64,000 nt of DNA from Oasisia sp. SBJ-2009 (lineage: Eukaryota; Annelida; Polychaeta; Sabellida; Siboglinidae). The notes beneath the pieces were generated by a model, which searched no databases, was not told the origin of the DNA, and worked only from the letters and a program-made list of their open reading frames with translations. The translations under genes and the position numbers were made by a program. The stretch spans positions 41,793,675 through 41,857,674 of the forward strand of contig OZ024862.1 of assembly GCA_964017155.1 (NCBI GenBank), read 5' to 3'. Each line of letters opens with the position of its first letter. Positions within the stretch are counted from its first letter, which is position 1. Below, in pieces: positions 11,961-24,019 of this stretch.

Positions 11961-12434
11961 GTGGACTACGTGGTTGTAGGCCTGTACAATATAGAAGCGT
12001 GCCAGTCTTTATAGTAATTAATGTTATGTGAAGTTAGCCACTTATGGATATGCCACGAGGCTGTAATAAACTGTTGTGTTCTTACAATGAGTGATTGCGT
12101 ACAATTATTCAACCAATAACCCGGGAGTCGGGGCTGCCACAGCATATACGAAACGAATGAACCCATATAGAAATGGTATTGACTTCCCGTGCTAATCATA
12201 CACTAATCATACACTTCCACATGCAACTACACAACTCACTGTGATGTCATACTTTAGAAACAATGGACCCGACCCAGATTAACCAGAATATTTGGGTAAT
12301 GTCTGAAAATGACAACGTAGTAAATAAGTAAGTAAAAGGCGTAATGCTGTAAATTACCAGCGGTCAGTAAGAATGTGCCGGTTACATAACTTGCAGAGCA
12401 CATGTTATTTCGATAACATTATTTATAAATATAT

Positions 12435-12437
12435 ATG

Positions 12438-12536
<99 letters not shown>

Positions 12537-12623
12537 ATATATATATATATATATCTATATATATATATCTATATATATATATATATAGATATATATATAT
12601 ATATATCTATATATATATATATA

Positions 12624-12692
<69 letters not shown>

Positions 12693-12718
12693 ATATATAT
12701 ATATATATATATATACTA
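12435..12718. repeat. (TA)n microsatellite, about 285 bp
   Basis: Nearly pure TA dinucleotide with scattered TC interruptions, ending about 145 bp before the exon 2 acceptor. The I/Y-rich open frames here are artefacts. Confidence 0.95.
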
Positions 12719-12864
12719 TATAAAATTATTAAATAAATATATATGGAGCAGGTCTAAGTTCCCTGCCTAATCAACAGTTTATAAGCAGTTCTACACATTT
12801 AAAGTTTGTTATTTTACATACGGTTGTTTGACAACTAATGAGCAATGTGTTCTATTACTTCCAG

Positions 12865-13375
12865 AATGTTTCCGCTCCTCGGCATGGTGTTTGGCTTTGT
12901 CGCAGATGATGTCAATGAAAAAATAGGCATAATGCGTCAGCACAGAAGGTCATCTGCTGGATCACATTACATTACAGTTGACTCAATGGTGGAATTTGAA
13001 ACAACACGTGGTCTGACAAAGAGCACAGATCGACCATCTGGTTCACGCACCCTTCTACGTCTACACCGGGCTCTTCAGTTTCTCGTGGCATTCTTGCGTG
13101 GTGTCCGATCTCTGAAGTCAGCCGAGGGTCTTTCGGGAATTGCAGGAAAAGCCTACGATGGTACACTGGCTGCTTACCATGGCTGGTTCGTGCGCATGGG
13201 AGTTAACCTAGCCATGTATACACTGCCCACCAAACATGAGTTGGCCATGGGAATGGGAATGAAGAATGAGGGCGAGAATAACAATATATTGGATCAGCTT
13301 TGTGGCAGATTACAGAATGTGTATGATAGGGTTCAGGCTACCTTCAGGCAGTACGATGTACTCGATTTACCATAA
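12865..13375 (+). CDS. CPTP: CPTP-like sphingolipid transfer protein, exon 2 (GLTP domain)
   Basis: The acceptor CTATTACTTCCAG precedes this 511-nt exon, which ends at TAA. It encodes almost all of the all-helical glycolipid-transfer-protein fold: MFPLLGMVFGFVADDV, then SRTLLRLHRALQFL and AYDGTLAAYHGWFVR. Numbering the joined protein from Met1, Asp56 and Lys60 (DVxxK), Arg102 and Arg106 (RTLLR) and His146 (YHGW) fall where the family places the residues that bind the lipid headgroup. The RTLLRLHRAL form is typical of the ceramide-1-phosphate branch rather than classic GLTP. Family members move a single-chain sphingolipid between membranes in the cytosol; that function is inferred from homology. 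No signal peptide or membrane segment is visible. A paralogue of the same family cannot be excluded. Confidence 0.88.
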
Positions 13376-14700
13376 CAACTCGCACAGTACAGTTCATGTT
13401 GGAGAAGGTTGCAGCTAGGTCTATCACGTGTGAGCTATACGTAAGGATGAAGTGTTACTTCGTTCACATTTACAAGGACTGATGATTTTCACTGTGCCAC
13501 AGTGCATGAAGGTTTCAACATTTGTTAAAAGATTGGTTGATTTAATGAGACCAATACCTGCAAAACTGTTGGTGTATGTTGTTATTATGATCAATGTGTT
13601 TAGTTGGTGTGCTCTGTGAGTGTTACTGACTTGGATCTGAAAACATTATTTTCTTTGCAAGATGCTGTCAGGGTTACGTTTACTTTTCAATTACACAGCA
13701 TATTGAGCATAATAAAACCCAACAGTACAGTTATAGTATCTAGCTTAAATACTACAATAATGAAGTGCACGATAGCTGCACATTTGTTGGATAAGACTAG
13801 GCCAGTTAGTGCATTTAAACATGCAATTTCAAATTATGTGCAACATTGCTATTGTATATTCTTAGCCTTTGGTCCAAAGATCCAATGTACTTATGTCATC
13901 ACTTTGTGTCCGCCAAATGTCATTAACTAGCTCCCATATCTTTTGAACCGTTGAGGATCTATTTTATAGTTTGACATAGGTGTACCTTATGGCATTGCTG
14001 CACTGCACCGGTAATATTGATTTGATTGGATCGGACCAAAAACTGTAGAATTGTTTATTCTAAATCTTAGAGGTAACTATCGAATTTTGCATGCATTTCT
14101 GGTGTACTAGCTATGTACCGTAAAATACGCTTCTTGTAGTACATAGACTTGTCCTGTCACTGCATCCGTACAATTTGGCTGTGGTTCTTGACTTCTTGTC
14201 ACCTCATGGATAACGATATAAAATGTCAATTAGGTGATTATGGTGAACACTCTAGGCAGTGTCTATGATTCACCAAAGCACATTTCAGTCATAATTACAA
14301 ACTCATGATAATGGTCCAAGGAACTTCTGGGTCTCTTTGTCCATTTTTAATTATGATCTATTTGTAATTATTTACAAAGTGCAAATAGTCAAAATGTTGG
14401 TGCATTTCAGGTTTCGATGCTGAAAAAAAATTCCGTAACAATTGTTTGGATGACAAGCATATACAATCTCACCATAATGTCGTCATGTTCAGCACACGTT
14501 GGATGTTTACAGTCGGTGCTATATAGTTTTTGAAGTGTATGGTTGTGTGTTAATATTGTATAGTGTATGCTACTATTAAGAGGCTTTCAGCAAATCTGCA
14601 TACTTTGACCAATATCGTTACTATATGCTAGACAAATTTTAGTTTTAATAAAATATAAGTTAAAATGCATTGAAGTTATTCATTCAGCCCAAGCATCGCG
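13376..14700 (+). other. probable 3' UTR of the CPTP-like gene
   Basis: No coding frame is convincing. AATAAA hexamers occur near 13710 and at 14647-14652 (TTTTAATAAAATATAAG). The latter would give a 3' UTR of about 1.3 kb. The extent is inferred. Confidence 0.4.
14647..14652 (+). promoter_or_regulatory. candidate poly(A) signal of the CPTP-like gene
   Basis: An AATAAA hexamer in AT-rich DNA about 1.27 kb after the stop codon, the last good one before the next repeat-rich stretch. Confidence 0.3.
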
Positions 14701-15250
14701 TATATTACCTGACTGAATAATGACGTGGCATGTTTAGTACACTAGTAGTCTGGGCGTGGTTTAGTTACACAAAATGTCAATTAATTATTTTTATTTGCCA
14801 CTTCAATTACATTTCTATAATGTTTAGATTAATCATAATTACAAAGTCTTCAATTACTTTACAGATACATTATTGGTACGTATATAAAAAGACCATACGA
14901 AAATATACCTGCTATGGACAGTCACTTGATTATAAAGTAGAATTCATTGAAAAACAGATGTTCCCAATTTGAATGAAATGAATATAAAATTAAATTGGAA
15001 TTGTTGAATGTTTTTTTTTTTGGAATCAGTGCTGGGAAACGCTATCACGCGATATATTCAGCATTGTGAATAATCTCGTCAGTTCATGAAGGCATTTATG
15101 TAAAAAGTAGCTCTCTAAAAAGTGCAACGGAATATGACTTTAGTCTAATCATTTACATTAAAATTCAACACCGATATTTGCACTAATGTATCGTTGATAT
15201 AATTCTTAGATGCTTTTCTTCGTAAAGTTAGCTCCCCGACACATTGAGAC

Positions 15251-15252
<2 letters not shown>

Positions 15253-15298
<46 letters not shown>

Positions 15299-15400
15299 TG
15301 CGTGCGTGCGTGCATATGACTGTGTATGACTGTGCATGACTGTGTATGACGGTGTATGACTGTGTATGGCTGTATGTGTGTATGTGCGTGCGCACGCGAG
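15253..15400. repeat. (GT)n microsatellite plus 10-bp tandem repeat
   Basis: About 45 bp of GT is followed by GC-alternating bases and then five or six copies of TGACTGTGTA-like 10-mers (15317-15370). Minus-strand H/T-rich frames are artefacts. Confidence 0.85.
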
Positions 15401-15599
15401 TTAATTTGCCTTTGACGAACATGCCCGACTTTCATTGTTTTTGCCACGAAGCAACGAAAAGCCATTATATAAAAGAGCCACTCTTGAAACAACACATATT
15501 AACCAGGGAGGTTTATGGGGTGGGGAAAGTTATGCTATCTGAAGAAGTGTTCGCTAAGATTCTAAAATAACGACGTAGGGACTGGACTGTCTTGATTTT

Positions 15600-16900
15600 T
15601 CCCACAAAACTCCCCAGTTATTTCTACTGCATAATTATAAATCTCAAATGTGGCAACAGCGCCTATCTCGTTGTTATGGTTTGACTTACATAAAACAAAC
15701 ACAAAGTCACAAACACCAGTCATACACAATTACCGTAGATTATCTATGCTGCATGTATTTATAAACGTTGTTTATTAAATTGATGAAAGCACTACTGGTT
15801 CCTATCCACAATCTTGTCGCGCCGTTGAGTGATCTCGGTACATCGACAGGGCCAGCCGCTAGTGCCGGTGTAGCGCGTACATGTCATAGATCAATTGCAT
15901 TCTGTTTATTTTGAGAGTGGCGTCAGGGCAGCGTAAGAACGTTTTCAGGATTTTGAGTTTTTTACGTTATCGATGTTTTTTCGTTATCCGCTGTTTTTTA
16001 CACTATTAAAAGTCACCATTGACCTTGAAGATGAACCTAACATGTTAAATGATTATATCTATATTCATTTGAGTGCAAAAAATGTCGAAAACAACTAAAC
16101 TAGGTGCTACTTTACATAAAGTCTGAGCTGATTTGTCATAAATTATCTCTAACAATGATCAGGAACACATGCATAGTTGATGGAATGATAAAAATAGTGG
16201 TTTTCAATGACAAAATACTGCATATGCATTAAATAAAATGATACCTAGTGTTTATAAATGGTTATAAAACATCAGAAAAGCTTCATTTATACCATTCACT
16301 TAAAAAGGGCTAAAATGTGTTTTGCGTTATCTGCAACTACCCTACACAAATATCGCCCGTGCTCACAAGCATTTTGTATAACATAGATCATCAAATATGC
16401 AATTTTCCAAATAAACATGATTATTGTTCTAAGCCATTTACAAACTGATTTGCCTAGAGTCCACAATTAGCAGGGGAACTGAAAGTAAACAGTTTAGACA
16501 TGTTTGAACCTAAACACAGATGCACATTTTCAGGATTGCTTTAAGTTGTCTGGCATATAACCCAAGAGAGGTGTGGTCCAGTGGTTTTTTATATTCGTTT
16601 GACTGCTGGACTTCTCAATTACTTCTAAGAAACTAAAAATGCTTCAGCAGTGCTTACATTTAGATTAGGCTACTTTCAAGGGAGGTAAGTCACTGGATAA
16701 CGTAAAAAAACAGGGCCTAAATTGACGTATGACATGCCTATGTTCACTGAAAGACCACACAAAAAGTATTTCACATTTGATCACACATTTTGTGGTAGCT
16801 GGACCATCAATACATCTATTTTATAGATACTAAGTATTGCATTAATTGAACAACAAAAATATTTTTACAATTCAATACCTGGGTGGAGTCGTTTTCGTGA
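15600..16900. other. no gene seen
   Basis: No ORF over 60 codons that looks real, and no repeat paired within the window. Confidence 0.35.
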
Positions 16901-16904
16901 GCCT

Positions 16905-16908
<4 letters not shown>

Positions 16909-16977
<69 letters not shown>
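16909..16977. repeat. (TA)n microsatellite
   Basis: About 70 bp of pure TA dinucleotide. Confidence 0.95.
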
Positions 16978-16981
<4 letters not shown>

Positions 16982-17214
16982 TTTTTTCATGGTGACGTGC
17001 AATATATTAAACTAAGGCTACTAGTCCCGGCCTAGGCCAGTGGATATTTGTTTATTTCTACCCATTCAAATAGGTATCCAACAGGCGAACACAGGCGCTT
17101 GATATATCACAAATTGCGTTATGTAAAAACGACACACTAGGTCGGCCTTTTAATTCGGGTCGTGGCCAAACGCAAACGGACACATACGAAGGCCGGGTGG
17201 GAGCGGTGCTTAGT

Positions 17215-17273
17215 ACGACCCGACACTTGACCGCGGTGCTTTAATCGCGGTCTTATATTAGGTGTCGGGTCGT
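17215..17273. repeat. nested perfect hairpin in a CpG-rich patch
   Basis: ACGACCCGACAC (17215-17226) pairs perfectly with GTGTCGGGTCGT (17262-17273). Inside, GACCGCG pairs with CGCGGTC around a short AT loop. The surrounding 17130-17330 is much richer in CpG than its neighbours. No gene could be assigned. Confidence 0.7.
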
Positions 17274-18059
17274 GTCAAGCTCTGTGGACGATATCGTCTA
17301 GGCACGGACTGATAAGGACTGACTCCAACATCTCGTGTGCCAAATGCAAGACTGGTTTCTGGGTTACCCCCCACAGGGATAAAGTGCACGATGAAGAAGC
17401 TGCTCACATTACTGCACCTCACAATACTGTATTTTTGCAATATTCACAATATTCTGCAAGATCTACACAGGAGTGTTCATAACCCAGTGTGTCCCGTGTC
17501 GAAACCGTCTAATTCTAGTGTCTTGTAAATAAGTTGTAAAGTGATGTCTGTACTATTCAATGTGTATTATGTGTCACATTCAGCGAGATAAATTGTGTAG
17601 AATTATTTTGTGTATGCAGATGATGCCGATGATATATTGACGGCTTTGTAGGTTATGTACCTTCTCAGTTAACTGACAGATAGTTTTGTTCAGGCAATAC
17701 AATAATGCTGTTTTCTTGTCTACTAAAACTGCAGTGTACATGTTATGTTCACAGGAACTGTTTCTTTAGACAAAATAAATATGTTGCTGTGTCATCTTCG
17801 GCCAGATGAACCTTGTAATAATGCATACACGTAATGTGTGTAACTTTCAGGTGCGAGATTTCTGAAATAAAACAATTCAAAGTGCATGTGATAACTACAA
17901 GAATTGATCATACACATGTCATAATTATTGTATATCCATGCCAAGCATTTAAATAAATAAACTAGAAATAACAAATACACAATCATTAGTAAACATTACA
18001 TTTCTAGAAGTAATTGCATTATTATTAATTATAATTAGGAATAGTTGTAGTGATATTTT

Positions 18060-18310
18060 ATTAACAACAATAGTAGTATAGTAGGGTCTTTTCAAAGGAT
18101 AGAGCAGCGGTTTTGGAGGAATTCCCATGTTAAAAGATAGTGTGGAATTCCTTCCACCCTGGTGTAAATAAATTCTGGGGCGGATAGCCCCAACTCCTCA
18201 ATATCAAAGGTCAAGATCAAAGGTCATTGTCAAAGTTCAAGCGGCGCCCCCTCGCGGATAGGTGACGAACTACAAACTAGGTCAACTACAAATCTATGAA
18301 CGCATGGCAA
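18060..18310 (+). mobile_element. partial terminal repeat of the zinc-finger inverted-repeat element family
   Basis: TAGTATAGTAGGG at the left edge resembles the TIR start of the 48659 element. GGAATTCC, a GGCGGATAGCCCCAA-type block, AAGGTCAAGATCAAAGGTCA and GGCGCCCCCTCGCGGATAGG then occur in the same order as in that TIR. There is no internal gene and no opposite TIR, so this is a solo or truncated end. Confidence 0.6.
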
Positions 18311-18579
18311 GACTGGTTAAAACTTGCGTCACTTGCCCAAAGAAAACCTTGTAGCCTTGCCTTCGGTATTGTTTACGCCATTTACCCATTACGCCGGCAC
18401 TCTGATGCATATTATAGGTCATGTACGACGAAAATATAATTAAATAAACCATTTAGAACTACACAGGAGATGACCACAACATTTACCAAAATAGGTGTAT
18501 GCATCGTTTAGGAAAATGCTCACTATTATTGAATTAAACAGTTTTATTCACTATAAGAATCCTCTCGAGACTCTATGTT

Positions 18580-18720
18580 CGGCAACTCCATCGCAGTGGC
18601 TCGCAGACCGGAAGTGGGGAGCATCTCTTTTGAGCTCGTGACATTTGCAGCCGACTGCGGCACTCGCGAAGCGCCGCGAGCGGCGGAGATAGCAGCCCAG
18701 TGCATATAAGTCCGTGGTTT
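18580..18720. other. GC-rich block sharing a 20-bp motif with the CPTP-like intron
   Basis: TGCATATAAGTCCGTGG near 18700 occurs inverted near 9038 (CCACGGACTTATATGCA). The block is GC-rich and has no convincing ORF. Confidence 0.35.
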
Positions 18721-18826
18721 CTATATCCACTCCAGAGGAAACGTTGCATTATAAACGATTTCATTCTTCAAAACAACATTATGTTTGCTGTAAAAATAAA
18801 ACAATTCCTTTTGTTAGCATATTTAA

Positions 18827-19653
18827 AGGACAAAAAAAGGCTACGGCTTCGTGTCATACACCTAATAGAGTTTATACAAAGTAACAATTTCCACATATAC
18901 TCAATTTTTTAACGTCAGCGGTTTACTCAGAATGTGACTTTAAAGTCTAAAATTCTAACGAAATCCACGATGGTCTAGAGGCCGCCATAGGTGAAGGGTT
19001 AATTTGGCTTGGCCATTCAGCGCGCGGCATTCTATATCTCGGACAGCTTCCGGCGACGCTGTTAAGGGTCAACAACTTCGAGTCTTCGACAGTTCGTTCA
19101 GGCGTGACATCTAGCAGCTGCTTATTGACGTATATCTAAATCTGTGGTTAAATCTATGGTAAACTTTAGTAATTATGCCTTCGTGTTCGGCATACGGTTG
19201 CAATAATAGTTGAAACAACCGGTAGTATTGAAGCAATGGATTCACGTTGGTGATTTGCGGGCGTACTGTTTGGCACTTTGCTCGGTCCATTTTGAGGAGA
19301 AATGCGTTGATGTAGACATGTATCATCAGTTGATGGGATGATTTCAGCGATAAAAATAATAGACAACTTTATATTTACCGTCATCAGCATGTTACGCGCG
19401 TTGCCGAGTTGCAGCCATTTCATGACAACAGCCAAACCCTATGCAGGGAATCTACGTGGAGAGCGCCCCGATCACCGTCGTGACGTCATTCTTCGTCTAA
19501 GATGGGTTAGCGCATAGCATTTGGATGGCTGGGTGTTAAAAAATATTTTTCTGGTAAACCGCTGGCGTTAAAAAATTGAGTATATGTAGAACTTGTTACT
19601 TTATATTAACTCTATTAGGTGTGTGCCACGTAAAAGTTTACTTTGTTTGTCCT
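18827..19653 (+). mobile_element. Kolobok-like TTAA element with THAP remnant, copy 1
   Basis: The termini AGGACAAAAAA and TTTGTCCT are flanked by TTAA on both sides (18823-18826 and 19654-19657). Inverted repeats of about 100 bp follow, with CACCTAATAGAGTT and ACTCAATTTTTTAACGTCAG near the left end matched inverted on the right. TTAA target sites plus a THAP domain are features of Kolobok transposons; piggyBac shares TTAA but lacks THAP. At 827 bp without a catalytic core it is non-autonomous. Confidence 0.7.
19175..19345 (+). pseudogene. THAP zinc-finger domain remnant
   Basis: The frame starting at 19175 reads MPSCSAYGCNNS, the classic opening of a C2CH THAP finger, and then meets a stop. 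In a neighbouring frame LCSVHFEEKCVDVDMYHQL gives the CS-x-HF motif. The THAP DNA-binding fold is thus present but broken by stops and a frame change. In Kolobok and P elements this domain binds the terminal repeats. Confidence 0.6.
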
Positions 19654-19699
19654 TTAAGAAGACCTACAATACAGCTGGTAGGTCTTATTTATAATATTG

Positions 19700-19952
19700 C
19701 CTACCAATAGATATGGTAGAAAGGGTACAGGAGAGAGCAGCTAAAATGCCAAACCTCAGAGATATTAATTACCAATTATATCTAAAAGAGAGTGGTTTAA
19801 CAACACTAGGGACCAGAAGATTGAAAGGAGAGGAGAAAGCAGTGTCTAAAACATTGAATGGTTATGAAAATATTGATATCACTATTTTTTCTTAGTTAAG
19901 AAAGACACAAGGACAAGAGACATGAAGTTGCAATTCTAAAGGAACAGTGTAG

Positions 19953-20018
<66 letters not shown>

Positions 20019-20155
20019 GACGTTACCATTTTCTCACAGTAATCTAAGTGAATGGAACAGATAGTCTGTTATTACGTGTGTGTTGGTAACAGGACTATGT
20101 TTAAAAATAAAATCAACAGCTACCCGAAAAGGTAGGGTAGGCAGATATAAAGAAA
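19700..20155 (+). mobile_element. CR1-like LINE 3' fragment, interrupted by (TA)n
   Basis: VQERAAKMPNLRDINYQLYL, GLTTLGTRRLKGEEKA and NGYENID match the C-terminal tail seen in repeat copies A and B. A (TA)n tract occupies 19956-20014, after which WNGT/EWNR and FKNKI-like sequence continues. It is dead. Confidence 0.6.
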
Positions 20156-20159
20156 AGGG

Positions 20160-20990
20160 TTGAACTCTCGATATGTTCAACTCTTGACTGCTTCAGTTTC
20201 CTTTCCAACTGTATCTCTGTACTATCCTAGTTGTCCCCTCCGTGTATGCATTGCTCGTGCCTACATGTACTAATATGGATATACGCCCTCGCCATCCCCT
20301 AATTATTATGTTCTCTGCCCGTTCAGTCACATGCTCTATCCTAGCCCCCATAAGACAAACAACATCTTCTCCCTTGCTCCCTTGTTTGTCTTTCGCAAAA
20401 TGCAGTCGCCCATAAATACCCTTTCTGTTCTCAATGCCCCCTCAATCACTTTCAGAGTAGCTCTCCGTTTTGCACCTACCTAGTCGTTGACTTTTCTCCT
20501 GCCGTTTTCTGTGTTGTTCCTTTCTTTCCTGCCTCTTTTCTTCCTGTCATCATCCCTGTTATTGACTTCTTCTCGTCATCTTTCCTACTGCCACATTCTT
20601 ACCTGTCACCTTCCTACGTTTTGTGTTTTCTGTTGTTCTGTCTCCACTTGGTTTCCCTGCAATCGCCCTCCCTCCTCTCAGTAGTCTACTTTCCCCATCC
20701 TACCTATCGCTGCATTGCTCCTGCCGACGTCTCTCACATCATCGCTCTCTATCCCATCCGTCTCTTTGGTCATATTCCATCCGTCTCTTTGGTCATCCAT
20801 GCCCTTCACAATACCGGTTAGCCTAGCTATCTCTGCTATTAGACAGTCCACTTTCCAACACCCAAAGAACTGGAAAGTGAACTCTTCCTGCATTGTCTCT
20901 GCCCATGCCCATTGAGGCAAAATCCACTAAGCTGTGGCACACCAAATGCCTCATTGCCTTCACGTGCCGCTTGAAAGGTGCCATAATTTA
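20160..20990 (-). mobile_element. CR1-like LINE ORF1 (esterase-like) remnant
   Basis: On the minus strand, CLMGARIEHVTERAENIII, ISILVHVGTSNAYTEGTTRI and LKQSRVEHI resemble the SGNH-esterase-like ORF1 of some CR1 elements, where the usual form is LVHVGTNN. An upstream minus frame (20678-20920: MPQWAWAE..., LIAEIARLTGIV) would be the N-terminal part. A 24-bp segment (ATCCGTCTCTTTGGTCAT...) is tandemly duplicated near 20755-20800. Frames are broken. Confidence 0.5.
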
Positions 20991-20999
20991 TTATTATGA

Positions 21000-21870
21000 T
21001 TACTGAAAATTAACTTAATCGGAATACCAACTTAGTCTTTAGAAAGATTGTTTATTGTATACAGTAACTGCTGCACATTTTATGTTATACACACCATACT
21101 ATCTACGAAACCGTGAACGCTAATTGTAATCTTTACTGGTACCGTTCCCTAGCGGATACGTTGGACACTATCTACATAAACAAACTAGGGTTTCTACTTA
21201 AATTGTTGCCTATTATTGTACCTGTTATATATTCTATCAAATAATAAGATTGGCTAAATCTTGTTTACAAACTTGTCGAACGCTAGATTACCCTATTGTC
21301 TCCCGCTATGCTAATCTTCTCACAAAATACTGTTAACTATCAAACTTTTACTAAAACTACTACTCAATATGTGTCTAGTACTACTTTATGAATAACCTTA
21401 ACATAATAATAATACTTATCAATAAATATTTGCACAGTGCGTGTATTCAACGCAGTGTGCGCAACAACTGTTCACGGGTACAGCTTGTTACAATTGTAAT
21501 CGGAATCGCCTGTGCAGTAGTTGTGCGAAGGGCGAGATTCGCGCCTATTATTAAATTACTCTGTTGACTTCTCGATTTTCTGTCAAAGATCGTTTTACGT
21601 AATACTGCCCTAGTAATTGTCTCTACGCACAAACCATACCATTGACTAATATTCTTTGCAGTGTCATAAACTATTACCAGGTATATCTATCAATTTCATT
21701 ATTGCACACCTGAAGCTTTATTAGAGGCTATTGAGACCAATTGAAACAACACTGCTTGTTAATGTCCATTTCGCTTACATTAATAAATAAGCCGAAGACA
21801 CCTTCGGTCGTTTCATACCTCGTTTATCTAGCTAGCATGCAACAAATTAAAGCAAAACAAACTCGACTCT
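21000..21870. other. no gene seen
   Basis: No supported feature; AT-rich. Confidence 0.35.
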
Positions 21871-21880
21871 GAAACCGATA

Positions 21881-22026
21881 ATGGAGCATGACAAAAAGAC
21901 GGAGGGATTTGAAATGAGTAGCCTCATAAAGCATTTAAGGCATATTCTCGAAAATATGGTCGAGTTTAGGGCTCAATTACAAATAAATGTGAAGCTAGAC
22001 AGACAAAATCCGATAGAAGTATCGGT
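21881..22026 (+). CDS. candidate small first exon, unknown function
   Basis: An ATG opens a 48-codon charged, helical-looking frame (MEHDKKTEGFEMSSLIKHLR...). It ends at a good GTAAGTATTG donor (TCGGT|GTAAGT), phase 2. I do not recognise the sequence, found no partner exon, and it could be chance. Confidence 0.15.
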
Positions 22027-22029
22027 GTA

Positions 22030-24010
22030 AGTATTGCAGGTAAAGGTGATCGGCCCGGAAAAGGTCCGATTGTGGACATATGTACCGGGTTTTCATCAGG
22101 AGGCCTACTCAGGTGTGTCCAAACCGACGCATATGGCGATTATAACACCAGTCACAGGAGTAGTATGGCCATACACCCCTGATCAGGTGAATCAACGTCT
22201 GAAATAGGTTACCTCGGCCGAGATCAACATCTTACGCACTCTCATCTGAGTAATCTTGCCAGGCATTGAAATGCACGCTGTGGCTCCACACATTCGTTAC
22301 GTCAGAACAAGTGACTCGATATCACATACTACAAGTATGCGTGTTGTGAAATGTCAGGCACACAAACAATAAAGCCTAATGTTGTGGTAAATGTCTTGAA
22401 TAAGCAATCTTCACAACATGTCGCTTCACTTGTGGGGGAAAGGTAACAAATCACGTGATTGCACATCACGTAAGAAACGATGTATCTTGTCTACGGTCAT
22501 GTAACCGTTGAGTGTTTTAACACGGAAGCAAATATGTCCTAAGAGTGGCATATGCGCTCGTGTCTGCGGTGGTCACCACTCCCCGGGAACGCCAGACTCT
22601 ACCCAGTGGCGGGGGGGGGGGGCGTGCGGGGATTTATTACTTGGTTGTTCGTAAGCCATCACAGGAACATCGACGTCGTAGGAGTGAACCAAAAGCGGCC
22701 AAGCGCGGTAAGCACTGTTTTTCCTTGGCAACTGGATCGACGAGTGGCCCAAGACAACATCGTGGATCGCCATGGCAGCAAACGACATTCGACAGACGGG
22801 CGCCATCAATTGTTCATCAGCTATTCCCTGGGCAATGTCATGTTTTCCTCATTCATCCTTGCGCAGCTTGTGACCACCTCTGGCTTGCATCACTATCTTC
22901 ATACTGGGGACGTCTGACCTGCAAATATAACAGTAACTATTATTTATGAAATTGTAGATATAAAAGTATCATACTTTTTTTTTATTAAATAAACATATAC
23001 AAATTACACATCACTGATGAGCTTTGAACAAGTCCATAATCTCTATTTCTGATGTTGCTACATTGCATCTATACACTTTTCGACACACCAATTGAAAACA
23101 TCCTGTGCCATTCCTGACGCACAATCAGATTGGTTTCAAATACCACAGTATGTAGTGTTTTAATTATTAGGGTAATATGCAACATTTATTCATTAAAATA
23201 AATAAATTATAACTGTTTTATTTAAATCTGCCAAAATGACTATCCAACTTGGAAATGTGAAGGACCAGTTATGTATGCATTATAATACATGAGTTGGAAT
23301 ATAAGTTTGTAGAATTTAATTGCGCGTATTTTAAACATAATTTTATTAATCGTGTCACTATTATTACAGTTACACCCTCACTAAAGTCGTTAGGTATCTA
23401 AATGGACTTGGTCATTAATTCCTTACGATTATCTAGCATAATGAAACCAAATATTGATACGTATCACTTTTTGAACTAGTCCCCAATCAGGCATGTGAGA
23501 GGAGGCAAGTCACTTCCCAGGAACATTTACAAGCGGCTCGGCTAACTGAGGAAGAGATACATAAAAAAACAATGTCTGTGATACAACCTAGTGTATATTC
23601 AGACTACTTCCTTTTAGTACACCTTCAAATTGGACATAAACTCTCAAACACATTACTTTTCAGTTTACAGTACTCTGCATTTCATTTTGACTATATACTG
23701 GGTATATCATTTTCAAAACACAAACAAAAAAGAACCATAATGCTTTGTAAAACCCACACATGTCCTAAGACCCTCGGAAGAATAACCCAAGATCACTGTC
23801 ACACTGAAGATGTGATGTTATTTTTTTTTAATGTTGCCTCGCCCTTAAGTCAAGACTTAGTTCTTTATTCAATATAATAGATATTTCCTCGGGGGATTCC
23901 TTCCTTCATTCGCTTTCTGAAAGGTTATATTTGACATAACCTATCGAATGTTATGCTTATAATGCAATGCTTATGAATGTGTTGCCGTGTTATGGCAATC
24001 ATACGCGATC
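22030..24010. other. no gene recognised
   Basis: Contains a G run near 22608-22621 beside two overlapping frames of 121-134 codons (22545-22949) that I do not recognise. Their overlap in different frames with GC-rich sequence argues against both being real. The remainder is AT-rich without repeats I could pair. Confidence 0.3.
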
Positions 24011-24019
24011 TCACAAACA

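Larger units (their letters stand above)
6174..12864 (+). other. intron 1 of the CPTP-like gene
   Basis: A 6.7 kb intron bounded by GTATGTT and CTATTACTTCCAG. It is made largely of mobile DNA: a CAGGGGCGTAGC-ended element (6245-8168), a small inverted-repeat element (8208-8410), two copies of the promoter block, another repeat copy (10340-10931), an 88-bp tandem array and a long (TA)n tract. No other exon was found between the two that join in phase. Confidence 0.7.

Noticed and set aside
12435..12736. Long I/Y-rich ORFs
   Set aside because: They are translations of the (TA)n microsatellite.
15145..15495. His/Thr-rich ORFs on the minus strand
   Set aside because: Produced by the (GT)n and TGACTGTGTA repeats.
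22545..22949. Overlapping 121- and 134-codon ORFs
   Set aside because: Two frames of the same GC-rich stretch beside a G run, no family resemblance, no splice partner.
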